Assembly: GCF_015706575.1 (NCBI RefSeq)
Contig: NW_024037074.1
Span: forward strand, 17,535,334-17,599,333
Reading direction: 5' to 3'
Source of the DNA: Patiria miniata
Lineage: Eukaryota; Echinodermata; Asteroidea; Valvatida; Asterinidae
Length of the DNA: 64,000 bases
Shown: in pieces, positions 36,301 through 47,300 of the stretch
Layout of the letters: each line of letters begins with the position of its first letter
Position numbering within the stretch: the first letter of the stretch is position 1
Made by a program: the position numbers and the translations under genes
Notes under the pieces: model-generated
Databases searched by the model: none
Seen by the model: only the letters and a program-made list of their open reading frames with translations
What the model was told of the DNA's origin: nothing

Positions 36301-39300
36301 TGCGTTATTTGGCAAGAAAAATAATATTGCTTGGAAAACAATCATGTAGCCACATGTCTTTGCATGCCGTCTATATTTGTATCGGCACGATAAGAAATGT
36401 CGGTATTTGAAAGCTTTACTTGAAATTTATTGAAAAAAAACCATCTGATGACACCGCTCATCTGCTCAAACCAATTCTCTACTTGGTAGGCAAATTCTCG
36501 TTGCTGAAGCTTCGACTCAGTTTGTTTTCATCAGGCAAATAAACAAATATAACAAATTTGGTACATGATTGCTGTTTCACAATATGCATCTAGGGCCTAA
36601 TTCGTGCCTGTTATGCGTTTCTATCAAATTGTTTCAAAAGTAAATGTACAGAGTGAGTAAAAACAACCCGAAACCCAAATGTCGGGACTATTTTTTAGTG
36701 AAGTTCTAAATGTAGCACTTTCAAAATCTAGGATATGAAAGCCCAATTCACAAGCATTCTTTTAGTACAAGAATCATTCAAATCACTGAATGTACTTATC
36801 AAGTTACAGAATTTTAAACACAAACACCGTTTTGAAGTTCTGTCCACGGATCACAAAAAAAGGAAAGTGTTCTTTCAGCAAAACGAAAACGATTCACACA
36901 GGGATGCTGTTCTCTACAAGCTTAGGCTTACTCCGACAGCCCTATACTCTTATTTTTGTTTTTACTTATACAATTTACTGTCCCTTCATCTGTTTCTTTT
37001 GGTAGACCTTTGCGAAATTTGGTGCACTACAAAAAAAGAAAAAAAAAACATAGTTAGCGCAGTCTACAAAATCAATGAGGGTCATCTATCTACTTGAAGT
37101 AACTGTCATTGCAGATGAAGATCACAACTTCCTGAGCTCTCTCGGCAAATTTGATCACTTGTTAATTCTAGCAACTTCAACTGTCAATTTTAATAAGTAC
37201 TGAATGTCAATATCCACTTGCTTTGAAGGTCAGCGCAGAGTAGCTTCGGTCCAATGTCAAACTTGTATCAGTTATTACAATCCTTTGACGAGTTAGCTTT
37301 TCCCGAGAATATCCAAAGTTACAAAAAGGAAACTCAATTTTTGTTCTCCAGAAATGCGTCAATTTCGTGGACTGCAAAGCTCGGTCAAACGCGAGCACAG
37401 CTCACACTTTAATTATTCTATTCTTCCAGTGGGGTCATTGTAAATTAGGAACAAAAACGTTTCAGCGTTATCGAGTGAAAACGCATAACAAATGTAATTT
37501 ACAAAAACAGTGACCCATTTAGCAATTTCATTAGACCTTTTTTGCGAAAATAGAAGCACTGGGTGAATTTTAACATAAAAACGTAATTAAACAGACTGTA
37601 AATTAATATTGGCCTAAGTTGGGAACTCTAATTTTGATAATATTGCAGCATATAATTTCATTTTTCTGATGAAGACCTTGACCTGGTATGATTTCATTTC
37701 TTCCGAGAGAGAAAGGTCTTGTTTATTCGCCTTCAATTTTACGCTCGAAGTCACTTTTATTTATGAAAACAAATAGTTGCTGCGTGCTTGCAGCAAGGCC
37801 AGGGAGGGAGGAATTATTAAGATTGCAAGGTTTCCATTTACTTTGTAATCTGGAAGAGTGGACGAGATAACCTCGAGTGGAAACGGACCTCATCAATCGA
37901 ACATTCCATATCAAAGTAAAGAAAGAGTGCCATGCGTGGACATCACGTACCACTCTGTGCACAAATCCAATCATACTTGTGTGAAAAGTGTTTTCTCAGT
38001 AAATGCTTCAATATTTTCTCTGGTAAATTTGACTTTTTGGGACATGTTATCGCTTTATGATGGCTGTAATGTCACTGCAGGAAAAGTAATGATGTCCAAG
38101 TATGGAATTCTTCCCAAAGGAATCCGATGGGGGGGAAAAACAGTTTTGACTTGCAAGTTGCATCCAGGTCGATAGCAGGTACGGCCGATCAGATTGGACA
38201 TGGAGCTAGTAGATTGTGTGTAATATTTTACTACAGTCAGGCACGTCGTTGCTTTTTTTTTTTTTTTTTGCAACAGCTCTCATTGGTTTTGTACACGTTT
38301 TCTAACCGAGGAGTCCTCGATTGGGTTCCTGTCCTCGATTCATCGATGACGTTGCACGTGTGTGTCCTCGATTTACACCAAAAAACAAACGCTTCGATTG
38401 AGATGTTTGTCACTGCAATTGAGGGGGCAGTTTGACATCTGAACAAGACATCACCGGATATTGTGAAAATATAATTGTGTTTAACAGGTCCCTTCGGCAC
38501 GAAAGTTAAAACCAAAACTAAGTCCCAAAACTAATGAACCATCAAAACAATAAATCAATGCCAAATACAAGACCTAGTACTTTTAATAAGGGGTGGCACA
38601 AGGAACAGCAGCAACTTAATGAACAAGAAACAGATACATTTTCAGTTTCTAGTACTAGTAAAGACCTACCAACGCTCAAATCCATGCACATACATACGAA
38701 CACAACTATACACTTGACTGTAAAAGGTTAAGGGCTTAATTTTGAGGATTTATCATTATTTTTCTGTTTACTGTCTAATACAAGGCTCAATCTTTGCGTT
38801 GATTATAAGCTTGTTTTTCGAAAAGATATCAAATTTCTGCTTACGTCATCTCCTGGCGGACTTGTCCAATTAAAATCGCGCTTACGACGCAGCTCCAAGT
38901 CTTCCTGAAAATCTCTGAACTCGTCGCTTGTTGGTTCGAATAAACGAAACGTCATCAGAGCCTCGAACGCCTTCTTAGCTTCGGTGTCAAATTCGTCTCC
39001 CTGAAAACAAGTTTTGAAGAATACTCTCAATTAACTGATGAATAGAAGAGAAATCGGAAATGGGACTATGATTATACAGTGAGTCCCCTTAAAAAGGTAG
39101 CCCACGGGCAAAGGGATAATTTGACCAAGCTATGAACTTAATGACCATTTCTATATGGTTTTATCATAAACTAGGGGCAGTGAGTAACCTTTCCATTGAT
39201 ATCGTGGATGCATTCCTCTGGTTATGCATCACTGAGCTAGATTGTCTTGAAAATGGTATGTGAAAATTGAAAACCGTCTTGGACACACCCATGTGTGTTT

Positions 39301-41637
39301 TACTATGCTCATGAGGACCTTATCCTTTCCTTCTTTTGTTTCCTTTTGTTCGTACTCTTACTTTTCTCGACAGCTCCCATGAGGTTTGTACACGAAATTC
39401 TCCCGAGGACCTGGCCCAGGTCCTCGGGCCCGTAGAAATCGCACACGCCCCATTGTCCCAGGTCCTCAGTCTGAATGGATTACCAACACAGCCAGACGCA
39501 AGACAGGTAGGTTCAAGGGGCAAAAACTAGGAGAGCTTTCTGCCCCTATAGTTTATTATAAAATCATATACTATGGTCAATAAGTTCAAGGCTTATTCAT
39601 ATTATCCCTTTGTTTGTGGGTTACCTTTTTTTGGGGGGGGGGGGGCGGAAGACACCCTGTGTAGAGTGATCAGGTAAAATTAAGGAGCTTTCATATACAT
39701 AGTTCCTCCTGGTCAGTGTCCCTAAATTTCCTGAAGCCGACAAAGATGAAGACCATATTTCGAAACGCTCATTATAGATCCATCTTATAATTCAAAAATT
39801 GGGCCCAATTTTATGTAGGTCTAACTGCTTAACGGAAAATATTGCTAAATGTAAGTATAAACCACCTGAGTACCAGTCAAGCAATATTAGGCCTAGATTA
39901 AATAGCAATTTGGCAGGTGACCTGTTTGTTAAGCAAACAATTCTTAGCTGAAGTATGTGCTTATAGAAGGCCCATGAAACAGGCCACTGCTTAGCATACC
40001 CTCTTCCAGGAGGAGTCCCCGAAGCGCCACATGTTGTTGAACAAGTGCACAGAGAAGAAGACAAACTCTCCGTTGATGTATTCTGCCTTGTACGCCTTGA
40101 TCATGATATCCCGGACCACGCCCACCGGAGCAATCACGAATATAACTGGATTCAAGTTAAAACATGGAGACATTTTAAAGATGCGATCTTAAACTCGAAA
40201 GAATTTTAAGCACAATTTTGAGGCATATTTGATCATTTGTTTTGATGCATTTTGTTTGTTTAGTACCAGTATATGATCTTCAATCCAAATAAGATTTTTG
40301 ATGATATATTTGGTGGGTTACTTTTGGCAAATATGCAAATGCTCCTATATGTTTTTAATAGACAAGTGACGGCAACTTTACGAACAGCTAATGAGAACAT
40401 CTGGAGTCGAAGGCGACTCGACCTAATCAAGCCATTCATTTTAAAGTCGTTCAAATTGGATGGCTCTAAATGGGCTGCAACAACCTGTAGACATAACATG
40501 GCACCATTGTATACGTTTGTGATGCCTCTAAATGTCAAAGAGATGTTCCTGCATTGGACCCCAATTTTCAATTGTTAATGATGATAATTAATAAAGCAGC
40601 ATGTCCGATTGGGGAAAGATGCAGACGAACTGTCTATACATGTTAACTAAGAATATGTTATTTGACGGTCGTGACGGTGGATGATTACGGGGGTACCCCC
40701 CCCCCACCCCCGTAATCATCCACCGTCACGGGGGGGGGGGGGGGGGGGGGCTAAAATGCATTCCCGGCTGGGAGGTGAAACGCGTGTTTTTAAGAGTTTA
40801 GGCCTTCACCTGTTTGGTTCGAAAATTATAAAATGAAATGCATTCAGCTATGACACTTAACATTTTCAGCTATTCAGAATAATGAATATATGCACCAACT
40901 ACTCTGCATTGAGACTTACTCCTTCCTCTCCGTGTTGCAGCATCTAAGGCATGCTGCGTGGATTCATGCAACCCAAGCACGACAGGGTTCACGTAGATAT
41001 CTGCCTGCTCAAGTCTACTCCTGATGCTGCCCGTGATGATCCTCCACACGCTCACATCATCCCATATGATAGAGCATCGGGTCCAAGACCACTTCCGGAA
41101 CAGAGCCACCGAAAAGTGCCCCATGACTCCCATCTGGAAAGCAGTCCGCGTCAGGGTCTTGTACTGCGCCTTGTTGTCCAGATCGCCCGAGGTTGAGGCG
41201 CCAGAGAGGACGGGGACGTTCCAGTAAGCTGCCAGGTCAGCCACCGCCTTGCACTGGAAGCTACAGCCCGGACCCAGGAACACTCTCACCCCTCGCTGGT
41301 GGAACATATTGGAGGCCACTCCGGGGGCGATCATGGAGGACGGGGTGCATCTGGCCCCCGTGGACTGGAACTCGTAGGTGAGGGTGAAGTTTAGGTAGGC
41401 ACCGGTGTCCACCCGACGTCTGACCGTCTCCAGGGCGATATCCACGGCGGGCTGGACGCGGAATCGGTCAAAGATCTCCCTCCCGCCGGTCTCCAGCATG
41501 AGGCCGAGATGCATGGCAGGGGGATCGGGTTGTGCATTTGTTTGGGAAATTAACAGATACGGCAATATGCCGATAATCAAAACGAACCAACATCTCCAAG
41601 TTTGCATCGTGGCAAAAGGAAAATTTACTTTTCTCAA
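21258..41637 (-). CDS. Receptor guanylate cyclase 2 (RGC-2), 22 exons, intact, 1060 aa
   Basis: Paralog of RGC-1 on the opposite strand; single-pass membrane receptor with cytoplasmic guanylate cyclase. Coding exons, high to low coordinate: 41637-40920, 40145-40000, 39000-38845, 35712-35577, 34203-34115, 31904-31766, 31396-31318, 29810-29699, 29166-29104, 28422-28345, 28201-28097, 27447-27376, 27063-26901, 26548-26399, 25878-25698, 25400-25248, 24651-24528, 24210-24142, 24009-23835, 23387-23289, 22013-21922, 21341-21258. All have GT-AG borders, the reading frame is continuous, and the total is 3183 nt. Exon sizes equal those of RGC-1 except exons 1, 5 (-6), 15 (+6), 18 and 22. Start ATG 41637 or the in-frame M11. 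Length fits the family (about 1000-1100 aa). An intact cyclase domain makes this the functional copy. I cannot name the ligand. Confidence 0.92.
21922..24651 (-). CDS. RGC-2 exons 17-21: guanylate cyclase catalytic domain
   Basis: Residues about 847-1033. In order: exon 17 has [20 protein letters not shown] (first metal aspartate), exon 18 has [20 protein letters not shown], exon 19 has [15 protein letters not shown] and the LRVGIHT region, exon 20 has [20 protein letters not shown], and exon 21 has [19 protein letters not shown]. The glutamate and cysteine that choose guanine over adenine, both metal aspartates and the arginine are present. This is therefore an active homodimer-type guanylate cyclase by sequence. 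The acceptor of exon 21 is an unusual but plausible CCACCAAG. Confidence 0.92.
22744..22900. repeat. MITE-like hairpin in RGC-2 intron 20
   Basis: The arm 22771-22809 (tttgtcctttgaaaaaa...aacaagcaat) returns inverted at 22835-22874, with a short loop holding ggcagccattttg. Outer ends ttggctata and tatAatagccac also pair. It is non-coding. Confidence 0.8.
25248..25400 (-). CDS. RGC-2 exon 16: signalling-helix coiled coil
   Basis: Residues about 796-846. It encodes [20 protein letters not shown] and then [20 protein letters not shown], ending [10 protein letters not shown]. This is the dimerisation helix of receptor cyclases. It differs from RGC-1 at only about five of 153 bases, far fewer than the flanking introns. 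Confidence 0.9.
25440..25690. repeat. Intron-15 GCTAAGCA-rich repeat, paralogous to 15003-15205
   Basis: The reverse complement of this interval matches RGC-1 intron 15 immediately after the donor (taatacagtggctaagcac and onward through ttggtgctaagcaggaaata). It holds the same repeat insertion at the same intron position and in the same orientation relative to the gene. Confidence 0.7.
25698..29166 (-). CDS. RGC-2 exons 9-15: kinase-homology domain
   Basis: Residues about 526-795. Exon 9 has [20 protein letters not shown]. Exon 10 has [20 protein letters not shown] with the retained lysine. Exon 11 has [18 protein letters not shown] and [10 protein letters not shown]. Exon 12 has [20 protein letters not shown]. 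Exon 13 has [18 protein letters not shown] and KLIDFGLPS (no HRD aspartate). Exon 14 has [20 protein letters not shown] and [16 protein letters not shown]. Exon 15 has [20 protein letters not shown]. This is the regulatory pseudokinase of receptor cyclases. Exon 15 is two codons longer than in RGC-1. Confidence 0.9.
25975..26335 (+). mobile_element. tRNA-derived SINE in RGC-2 intron 14
   Basis: The head has an A-box-like 'gatagctcgtggtctgaggc' and a B-box 'ggttcgagtcc' (26045-26055). The body contains ctttggcaagacacttctcc and gtagcgccttgagcac, and the 3' end cttcacaaattcgcattgtt resembles the conserved tails of deuterostome SINEs. It is antisense to the host gene. Confidence 0.8.
29699..29810 (-). 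CDS. RGC-2 exon 8: juxtamembrane segment
   Basis: Residues about 488-525. [20 protein letters not shown] then [17 protein letters not shown]. Its layout is the same as RGC-1 exon 8. It carries the stop-transfer basic cluster and a serine-rich end that in the family is phosphorylated in the basal state. Confidence 0.87.
31058..31191. repeat. 134-bp palindromic MITE (TACACTGCAAAAACTG termini)
   Basis: tacactgcaaaaactg, then agtgttaatttaacacc and tatctatatagga, return inverted to end cagtttttgcagtgta. The loop is about 30 bases. It lies in RGC-2 intron 7, about 130 bp from the transmembrane exon. It is non-coding. Confidence 0.85.
31318..31396 (-). CDS. RGC-2 exon 7: transmembrane helix
   Basis: Residues about 462-487. 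[20 protein letters not shown] then VILAVY is a single hydrophobic span followed by basic residues in exon 8. It has the same phase and length as RGC-1 exon 7. Confidence 0.9.
31766..41637 (-). CDS. RGC-2 exons 1-6: signal peptide and ligand-binding domain
   Basis: Residues about 1-461. The leader [20 protein letters not shown] is a strong signal peptide. The ectodomain has [20 protein letters not shown] (family GPGC motif), exon 2 [20 protein letters not shown], exon 3 [20 protein letters not shown], exon 4 [20 protein letters not shown], exon 5 [20 protein letters not shown] and exon 6 [21 protein letters not shown] block of about 60 residues from [10 protein letters not shown] to MFHQRGV is identical in RGC-1, while the leader is not. 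Introns 1-6 are large (0.8-3.1 kb) and full of repeats. Confidence 0.9.
32612..32725 (+). repeat. Truncated copy of the GGGACACTAGGTCC element
   Basis: aaaggggcactaggtcc-gaaatc then ttttggatcgtttacttagc and catatggttgaaaggaaac match the left half of the complete element at 51009-51349. The right half is missing. It lies in RGC-2 intron 5. Confidence 0.75.
33121..33499. repeat. TIR element with GTCTCCGGTTTCTGGTATG termini
   Basis: The left end ccatatggcc-A-run-agtctccggtttctggtatg pairs with the right end cataccagaaaccggagact-T-run-ggcctatgg. It is about 380 bp long, lies in RGC-2 intron 5 and has no ORF of note. Confidence 0.8.
39799..39990. repeat. GGGCCCAATTTTATG-headed repeat next to RGC-2 exon 2
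   Basis: It starts gggcccaattttatgtag and ends in an approximately inverted gcccatgaaac, with internal ttgctaaa / gttaagca motifs as in the intron-15 repeats. It lies within about 10 bases of the exon 2 donor (intron 2). Confidence 0.5.
40666..40752. repeat. Perfect short hairpin followed by a G-run
   Basis: cgtgacggtggatgattacg plus ggggt is followed after a C-run by its exact reverse complement ending ccaccgtcacg, then about 20 G. The stem is about 25 bp. It lies in RGC-2 intron 1. Confidence 0.85.
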
Positions 41638-42299
41638 AAATGTTTTTGGGGGAAAAAAGTGTTTTTTACATTAAAGACAAAATCTTATTGGGATAAGCGC
41701 TCGCGAAATGGAACCTATCGTGTTAATATGTTGCGATTTGGTCTATCCACACGACCAGGTGTATCAATGACGGTAGTGTAGAGATGCCAGGTAAAATCTG
41801 TTTTATGCGATACCTGGTTATTAGATCTGGAACTGCGCGCGCAACTCCCACTCGCACGAATGCGGCTCAAGTTGAGCTACACGATTCATACGTACGGTCT
41901 GCAAATACTAATTATGCAATCAAGTGAAGTCACCGAACATAACGGGCATGCTTCAGCTGTCGTTGAAATGGCCATGGCCTTCAGTTAACTTAAAAAAAAG
42001 GTACGTTGAAACTTTATTATTTCATTGAAAAGTATGACTTGATTACACACGAAGGTTGCACACAATGCTATACTAAAAGAATGATCCTACGCTGTCTGTC
42101 TGTCTGTCTGATGTCTGTGTGTCACGTTTTTGTAACGTGCCTAAAAACTCTGATGATGCTGTCATCCAGTGTATGCAGATCTTTAACTGCATTACATGCA
42201 ACGATTTCACTTGTCCTCTGAAGTAACGGTGGGCAAGGGGAAAAAAATGATATTTTTTCTTTTGCTTTTTTTTGGGCAAATTTGTTTCTTTGAGACTTT

Positions 42300-42490
42300 G
42301 AATACAGTCGAACACCTTTATAACAAGGTCCTTGGGACTTAACGAATTACCTTGTTATAACAGGTACCAAGTTGTATTAACAGTAATTGAAAACAAAGGA
42401 AAACAAAGAAAAACAAAGACTTGGGACCTAAAATGTTGCTTGTTATAAGCAGTACCTTGTATTAACAGTGCTCTTCTTATCAGGGTAATG
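42300..42490. repeat. Degenerate internal-repeat element (CTTGTTATAACAG)
   Basis: atacagtcgaacacctttat opens a segment in which cttgttata and ttgtattaacagt recur two to three times each. This is typical of a dispersed repeat with internal tandem units. Confidence 0.55.
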
Positions 42491-43669
42491 TTACATTTTT
42501 TTCTACGAAAACACTCCAAAACGTATCGTTATTGCGCATAAGATAACGTTCATGAAAAACATTATCTTTGAGAACATTGCGCCAATTTGAACATTATTCG
42601 CCGTCTTGTAGTTGTTCTTCTTGTTTTTCTTGTAGGATTCTATGCAAATATTAAGTCACCCTTCCAATAAACATTTCAGCTGTCATCCCTTCTAAGGATC
42701 TTCTCATGGGGCTAGAAGAATCCATCTAGTGCCAAGCTTGGTGCTTTGGACCAGTCGGTCACAATCTCGTCAGGAAAAAAAATGGATCTAAGCCACCCGA
42801 CTAATAGCCACTTCAGAGCTCTTGTCCATCACTCCAGACCTCAATTATCTTTCCGTTCGTAAAAAAAAATCCCTCAACAAAAGCCTGCACTTCTATTATA
42901 GGAAAATCAATCCACCCAAGGGAACGGGTTTTTATTAATGCAACAAAGGCCAGCAAAGTGACTGTTTAAGAATTGCTGCGTTGAAGATGCTCACGCTGGA
43001 AACCAACCTTCTAAAATTTACAATGAAAAACCTGAAAAGCGTGACCGAATCTTGTTGAGGCTTTGTTAATTGGTTATACTTCATTTTAGACCTTTTTTTT
43101 AACATCGAACATCCGTAATTAAATCTCAATAAAAAAACTGGTGCTTTTAACCACAAAGCATGATGCAACTCAACAAAAGAACATTTATTTATTTTCCGGA
43201 TAAACGCGAATTTGATGAAAATTTACTTTATAATATCGTTGGGTTCACTTGCTAATTTCAATTTCAAATTTGCTCCATTTTAAATGTCATGTCGAGTGCA
43301 ATGTAATTTATTAATGTAGCTTTTCCAATTCTTTGAAGTATTTGCGGAAAAAAAATTAACCCTTTTTTCGTTAGTGTATGGCACCAGAATAATTTAATTT
43401 TCCAAATTGAATTGGTTTTTTTTTAGAGCTAGATATTTTATGAGCCTTCCAATGAAACATCTTAAAATAGCCAACGCCCAGTAATGGAATTGTAAATCCA
43501 TGCATATCAATTTTCACGCGTACCGCAAAATGATGAAGACAGTTCTTGGGGTAACTAATTCACAAGACGTAACATTTATGGACCACTTATATATTTCAAC
43601 ATCAAGAGAATGGTTTTCGGTTTATGTTACTGTTAGGCATTTATCTAAAATACACTTATACCGTGGGGT

Positions 43670-44110
43670 AAATCTGTGTCGGCGAATAGAGGGGGGGGGG
43701 GGGGCGGGATGGAGGGATGACAAATTCCTAACATTGCCCAGCCGTCGAAATTCGTAAAGGGGAGGGGGGGGGGGGGAACTACACGACACATGGGGGCGCT
43801 GTTCATGATACAAATGTTCATCTCATGCAAACTTGAGAGCTTACACTTATAACCTTACATCAAAACGGTGCATAATTTTCTACTATTTGTTCTCCATTGT
43901 TTTCAGTGCCGTATTTCATGCACTCAGGGCTGTTGGAAAGTTAGAAAATAACCTTAAAATCGTCATTTTTTTTTATTACTCACTACAAAAACCTAAGGGG
44001 GGGGGGGGGACGATCCAATGACCCATTGTCCTGGTCAAAATGTTGGGGGGGGGGGGGGGGGGTTACAGCCTCGCACTTATACATCTCTCCAGAAAACTTC
44101 ATGTGGTATA
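43670..44110 (+). repeat. G-run-headed dispersed repeat, copy B
   Basis: It shares block order with 640-1010: G-run, gggggcgctgttcatgatac, acatcaaaacggtgcat, ttttcagtgc. It has at least four G-runs longer than ten bases (near 43690, 43765, 43997 and 44043). Confidence 0.6.
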
Positions 44111-44374
44111 CTCATGGTCGGAAGTGTTTTGCAAATTAAGTGCATTGCTGCATGAAATGGCGTCTATCCAAGCCAAGAGTTGTGATTTTCAAGCAAACAG
44201 GTACATGTTCATGGAGCATTGCCAGTGATGTTACATACACTGCCCCATTATCACTTCATGACAAGACACATAATAAATCCCATTGAAAATGACGTTATAC
44301 GTCACGTTGTCTTCCCTTGCCACTTCAAGTCAGATATCATTTAAAAATAGCTGTCAAGCCATCAAAGCATGGTG

Positions 44375-47300
44375 TCAGACAAAATACTGCCGGCCTCTGT
44401 CCTTTCCTGACAAGTAACCATTATAGAAGTCTTGCGCTGTCATCTTTTTCTTTAAGGTCACTTCACCAAAGCCCACCCAGCCATCCTGCAAACCCGAGAT
44501 GAAAAACAATGATGGTAATAAATGTGATTTGAAATTGAATTGAACATCTTCTCTTGGATAAAGAGAACAGATAACATAATGTCCATGGGCGTCGCCGGGA
44601 ATTTTTCTGGAGGGGGGCAAAACACATTTTTCCCCACAAAATCCCTATATTTTCCAGCTTTTTTTGGATTGATCATTTTTTCAAGGGTGGGCAGGGACAT
44701 TTGGCCCCCCCCGACCCTTTGAATTAAAAACAATATGATTTCGCACCTCTTTTTCTTTTTTTTCTTCTTTTGTTTCTCTCTTTTTTCTTTACGCCCCCCT
44801 TGCCCCCCCCCCCCCTCGCGACGCCCATGATAATGTCCTCATGACCTCTGACTCCGTGTATGTGTGAAATATTTACACCTGCATGAGTTGGAGAGACATG
44901 TGGGTTTTCGGGCGAATCAATGAGGTGGGGGGGGGGGGGGCATGGGGAAGGGGCATCTCCCCCCCCCCCAACTCACACAAAAACATTGCTGTAAAAACAA
45001 ACATGCACCAAAAATTACAATAGACAGTGTAACTTGCCTCCTTTTTCATCCCAGTCCCAACCCCCCCCCACACTCAATTGCACTCCGCCCCTCTTTCCAC
45101 TTCCCTTGTTCAGCGTTGCCAAGATTTCACTTTGGCATGATTTATAATTAATTGTAGTTTGCTTTACATTTTTATTTTAACCAGGGAATGAGTGCAGCCA
45201 ACTATTTTTTAAAAGTTCCCTCCACGGATTCGGAAAATATTAACAGATATAGAACGATTTTACTTTCAAAGATCTTGTTTTCTTTTCGTTTTTAGAGAAC
45301 CTTCGTTTACGGACATACCTTGCACCAGACACATAGCTGCTGGGTTGCTTTGTCGTAATGCACTTCACCTAATGCTGGATTGGCCACTTTGATTTCCCAT
45401 GCTGCCAAAAAAAATTTAAAAAAATAATAAATTGATAAACAAATAAAATTCAGACAAAAAATATTTAAAAAATACAAAAACAAAGTCACAGCATTTAAAC
45501 ATTTGCCGAGTATTTTACAGCAAATTATTGTTAACCCGATATATGTATCAAGTTTTGTGATCAAAGATGTTGGGAAAAGCAAGGAAAAAAAAAGCTACTC
45601 TTGCAGTCTGGCTCCCTGACCCTACTTCAGATGAAACAGAGCACTATACAGACGTCAAGGAATTGTCAGGTCAGGGAACCAGACTAGCTGGCTTGCACCC
45701 GTTCATATGGATGTGTAATCAGATTGCAAACAACATGTGGACTAACTAAATTCGGTGAATTGGGGACAGTATTTCAAAATACAATGAAGTCTTTTTTTTC
45801 CTTCCAAAGATGGTTGGCCGACCATCCTTGGAAATTGATAACAAATAATTCTTGAAAAGTGCCAGCACACCAGGTGCCATAATTTCTCAGGATGCTTGAG
45901 ACGGTTATTCACTTACAGTCAAGTAAGGTATTTCAAAATACGTTTGTTTTTTTGATGTTTGCAAATACTGTGTATTACATTTAAGGTTATAAACATATTG
46001 TTTTGGTCGACTAATTTGAGGCAAAATGCTTGGAAGTTTTCTGAAATCTGTCTTCATTCTCTGACCCAGACAATAATTTCCAACTATGTATAAACACACC
46101 TGCCGTGTCCATGGGATCCGCCATTTTGCTCAGTCTTATCTGGTTACCATGCCAACTGGTTTCAAGCGGAAACTGAAAGATAATGAAAACAAAACTAACA
46201 CTGAATAATGCATAAAGATGCGAGTTAATATTTGAATAATTATGTGCTTGGCCTGTTTTAAACAAGTACTTCCAAAACCTTAAATAAATATGAATCCAAA
46301 AAAAGATGAAACTTTGTATCATGGCCCCTCAAAATGTTGGGATTAACTGACCTGGTGGCCGATGGCTCGCTGTAATCGGTCAATCTCGGACGAAGTCTGA
46401 CTCCAATCAATAATGGACATGCTGGCAACTACCTTACCGCCTGTCATCAACGGGAACATGTAAAAATAACAGATGGTTCTGGTATACGGAAACATTGAGC
46501 CAAAAAACAATATGCCAAAAAAAAGACAGCGTTAAACAGCAAACACAACTGCAAACTGAGGTATAAACCAAAACTAAGCACAAAGACTTCCAATATTATC
46601 AAGAGACCACTTTGTACTGACATGTGTTACAACAATATAGGGTGAATCCGATAATAATAATTAACAAATGTCAACATCATGATAGGAATATCAATTCTGA
46701 TGATTGGCAATAATACACTGAAGTACGTCCACACACGTTAACTTTTCAACAAAACATTTACCATTTCAACCACTTCAGAACAAAGATCCTGTAGTAGCTC
46801 CTCAGAGGAATAATCATCAGAAAAAAATAAAACTCATGAACAGGGGGCTTACATACTGGAATGTGTATCCTTGTGGAGACATTCCTTTGTTCTCGTTTAC
46901 TAAATTTTTCGAGTTTGAAAGTGTAGTTTAAAAAATGCTCTTATTTTAAACAGAATTAATTTCCTTGGCTGAAATTTGGACTTAATATTCCTTTTCTAAA
47001 ACTCTTCCATTTGCGACGGATCAACATAGCTTGGAAGTTCCTAGTTTTTGAGTAAAATCCATATATCTATTCCATGAAAACCTTGTGGAGACGTATTCAT
47101 CTATAGAAATTGCCCTGTGGAGACGTATACAATCTTTTGTTCCTATTGTACACACGTCTCCAGAGGGCATGGTGTATCAGATCATCATGTGAATGCAATA
47201 CAAGAATGCTAAAATGTGTGCGATGCCATACAACTAAAGTACAGAATACATATATGGTGATGTTACACGACCTTAGTATTCTGGTATGTTTTGAAAAAAA

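Larger units (their letters stand above)
41638..44374. other. Intergenic region between RGC-2 and MTFMT
   Basis: RGC-2 starts at 41637 (minus) and MTFMT ends at 44375 (minus), so this stretch should hold the RGC-2 promoter and the MTFMT 3' UTR. I see a (CTGT)n-like tract near 42090-42110, a repeat at 42300-42490, AT-rich sequence, and the G-run repeat at 43670-44110. No additional gene is supported. Confidence 0.55.

Noticed and set aside
37858..38175. 105-codon plus-strand ORF in RGC-2 intron 3
   Set aside because: No recognised motif, no splice or promoter signals, and a comparable ORF on the opposite strand. Probably chance.
38330..39480. Scattered cctcgatt / gaggacctggcccaggtcctcg palindromes
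   Set aside because: The short self-complementary strings have no consistent ends. They are not enough to call an element.
40951..41674. Plus-strand ORFs opposite RGC-2 exon 1
   Set aside because: They are antisense shadows of the ligand-binding exon.
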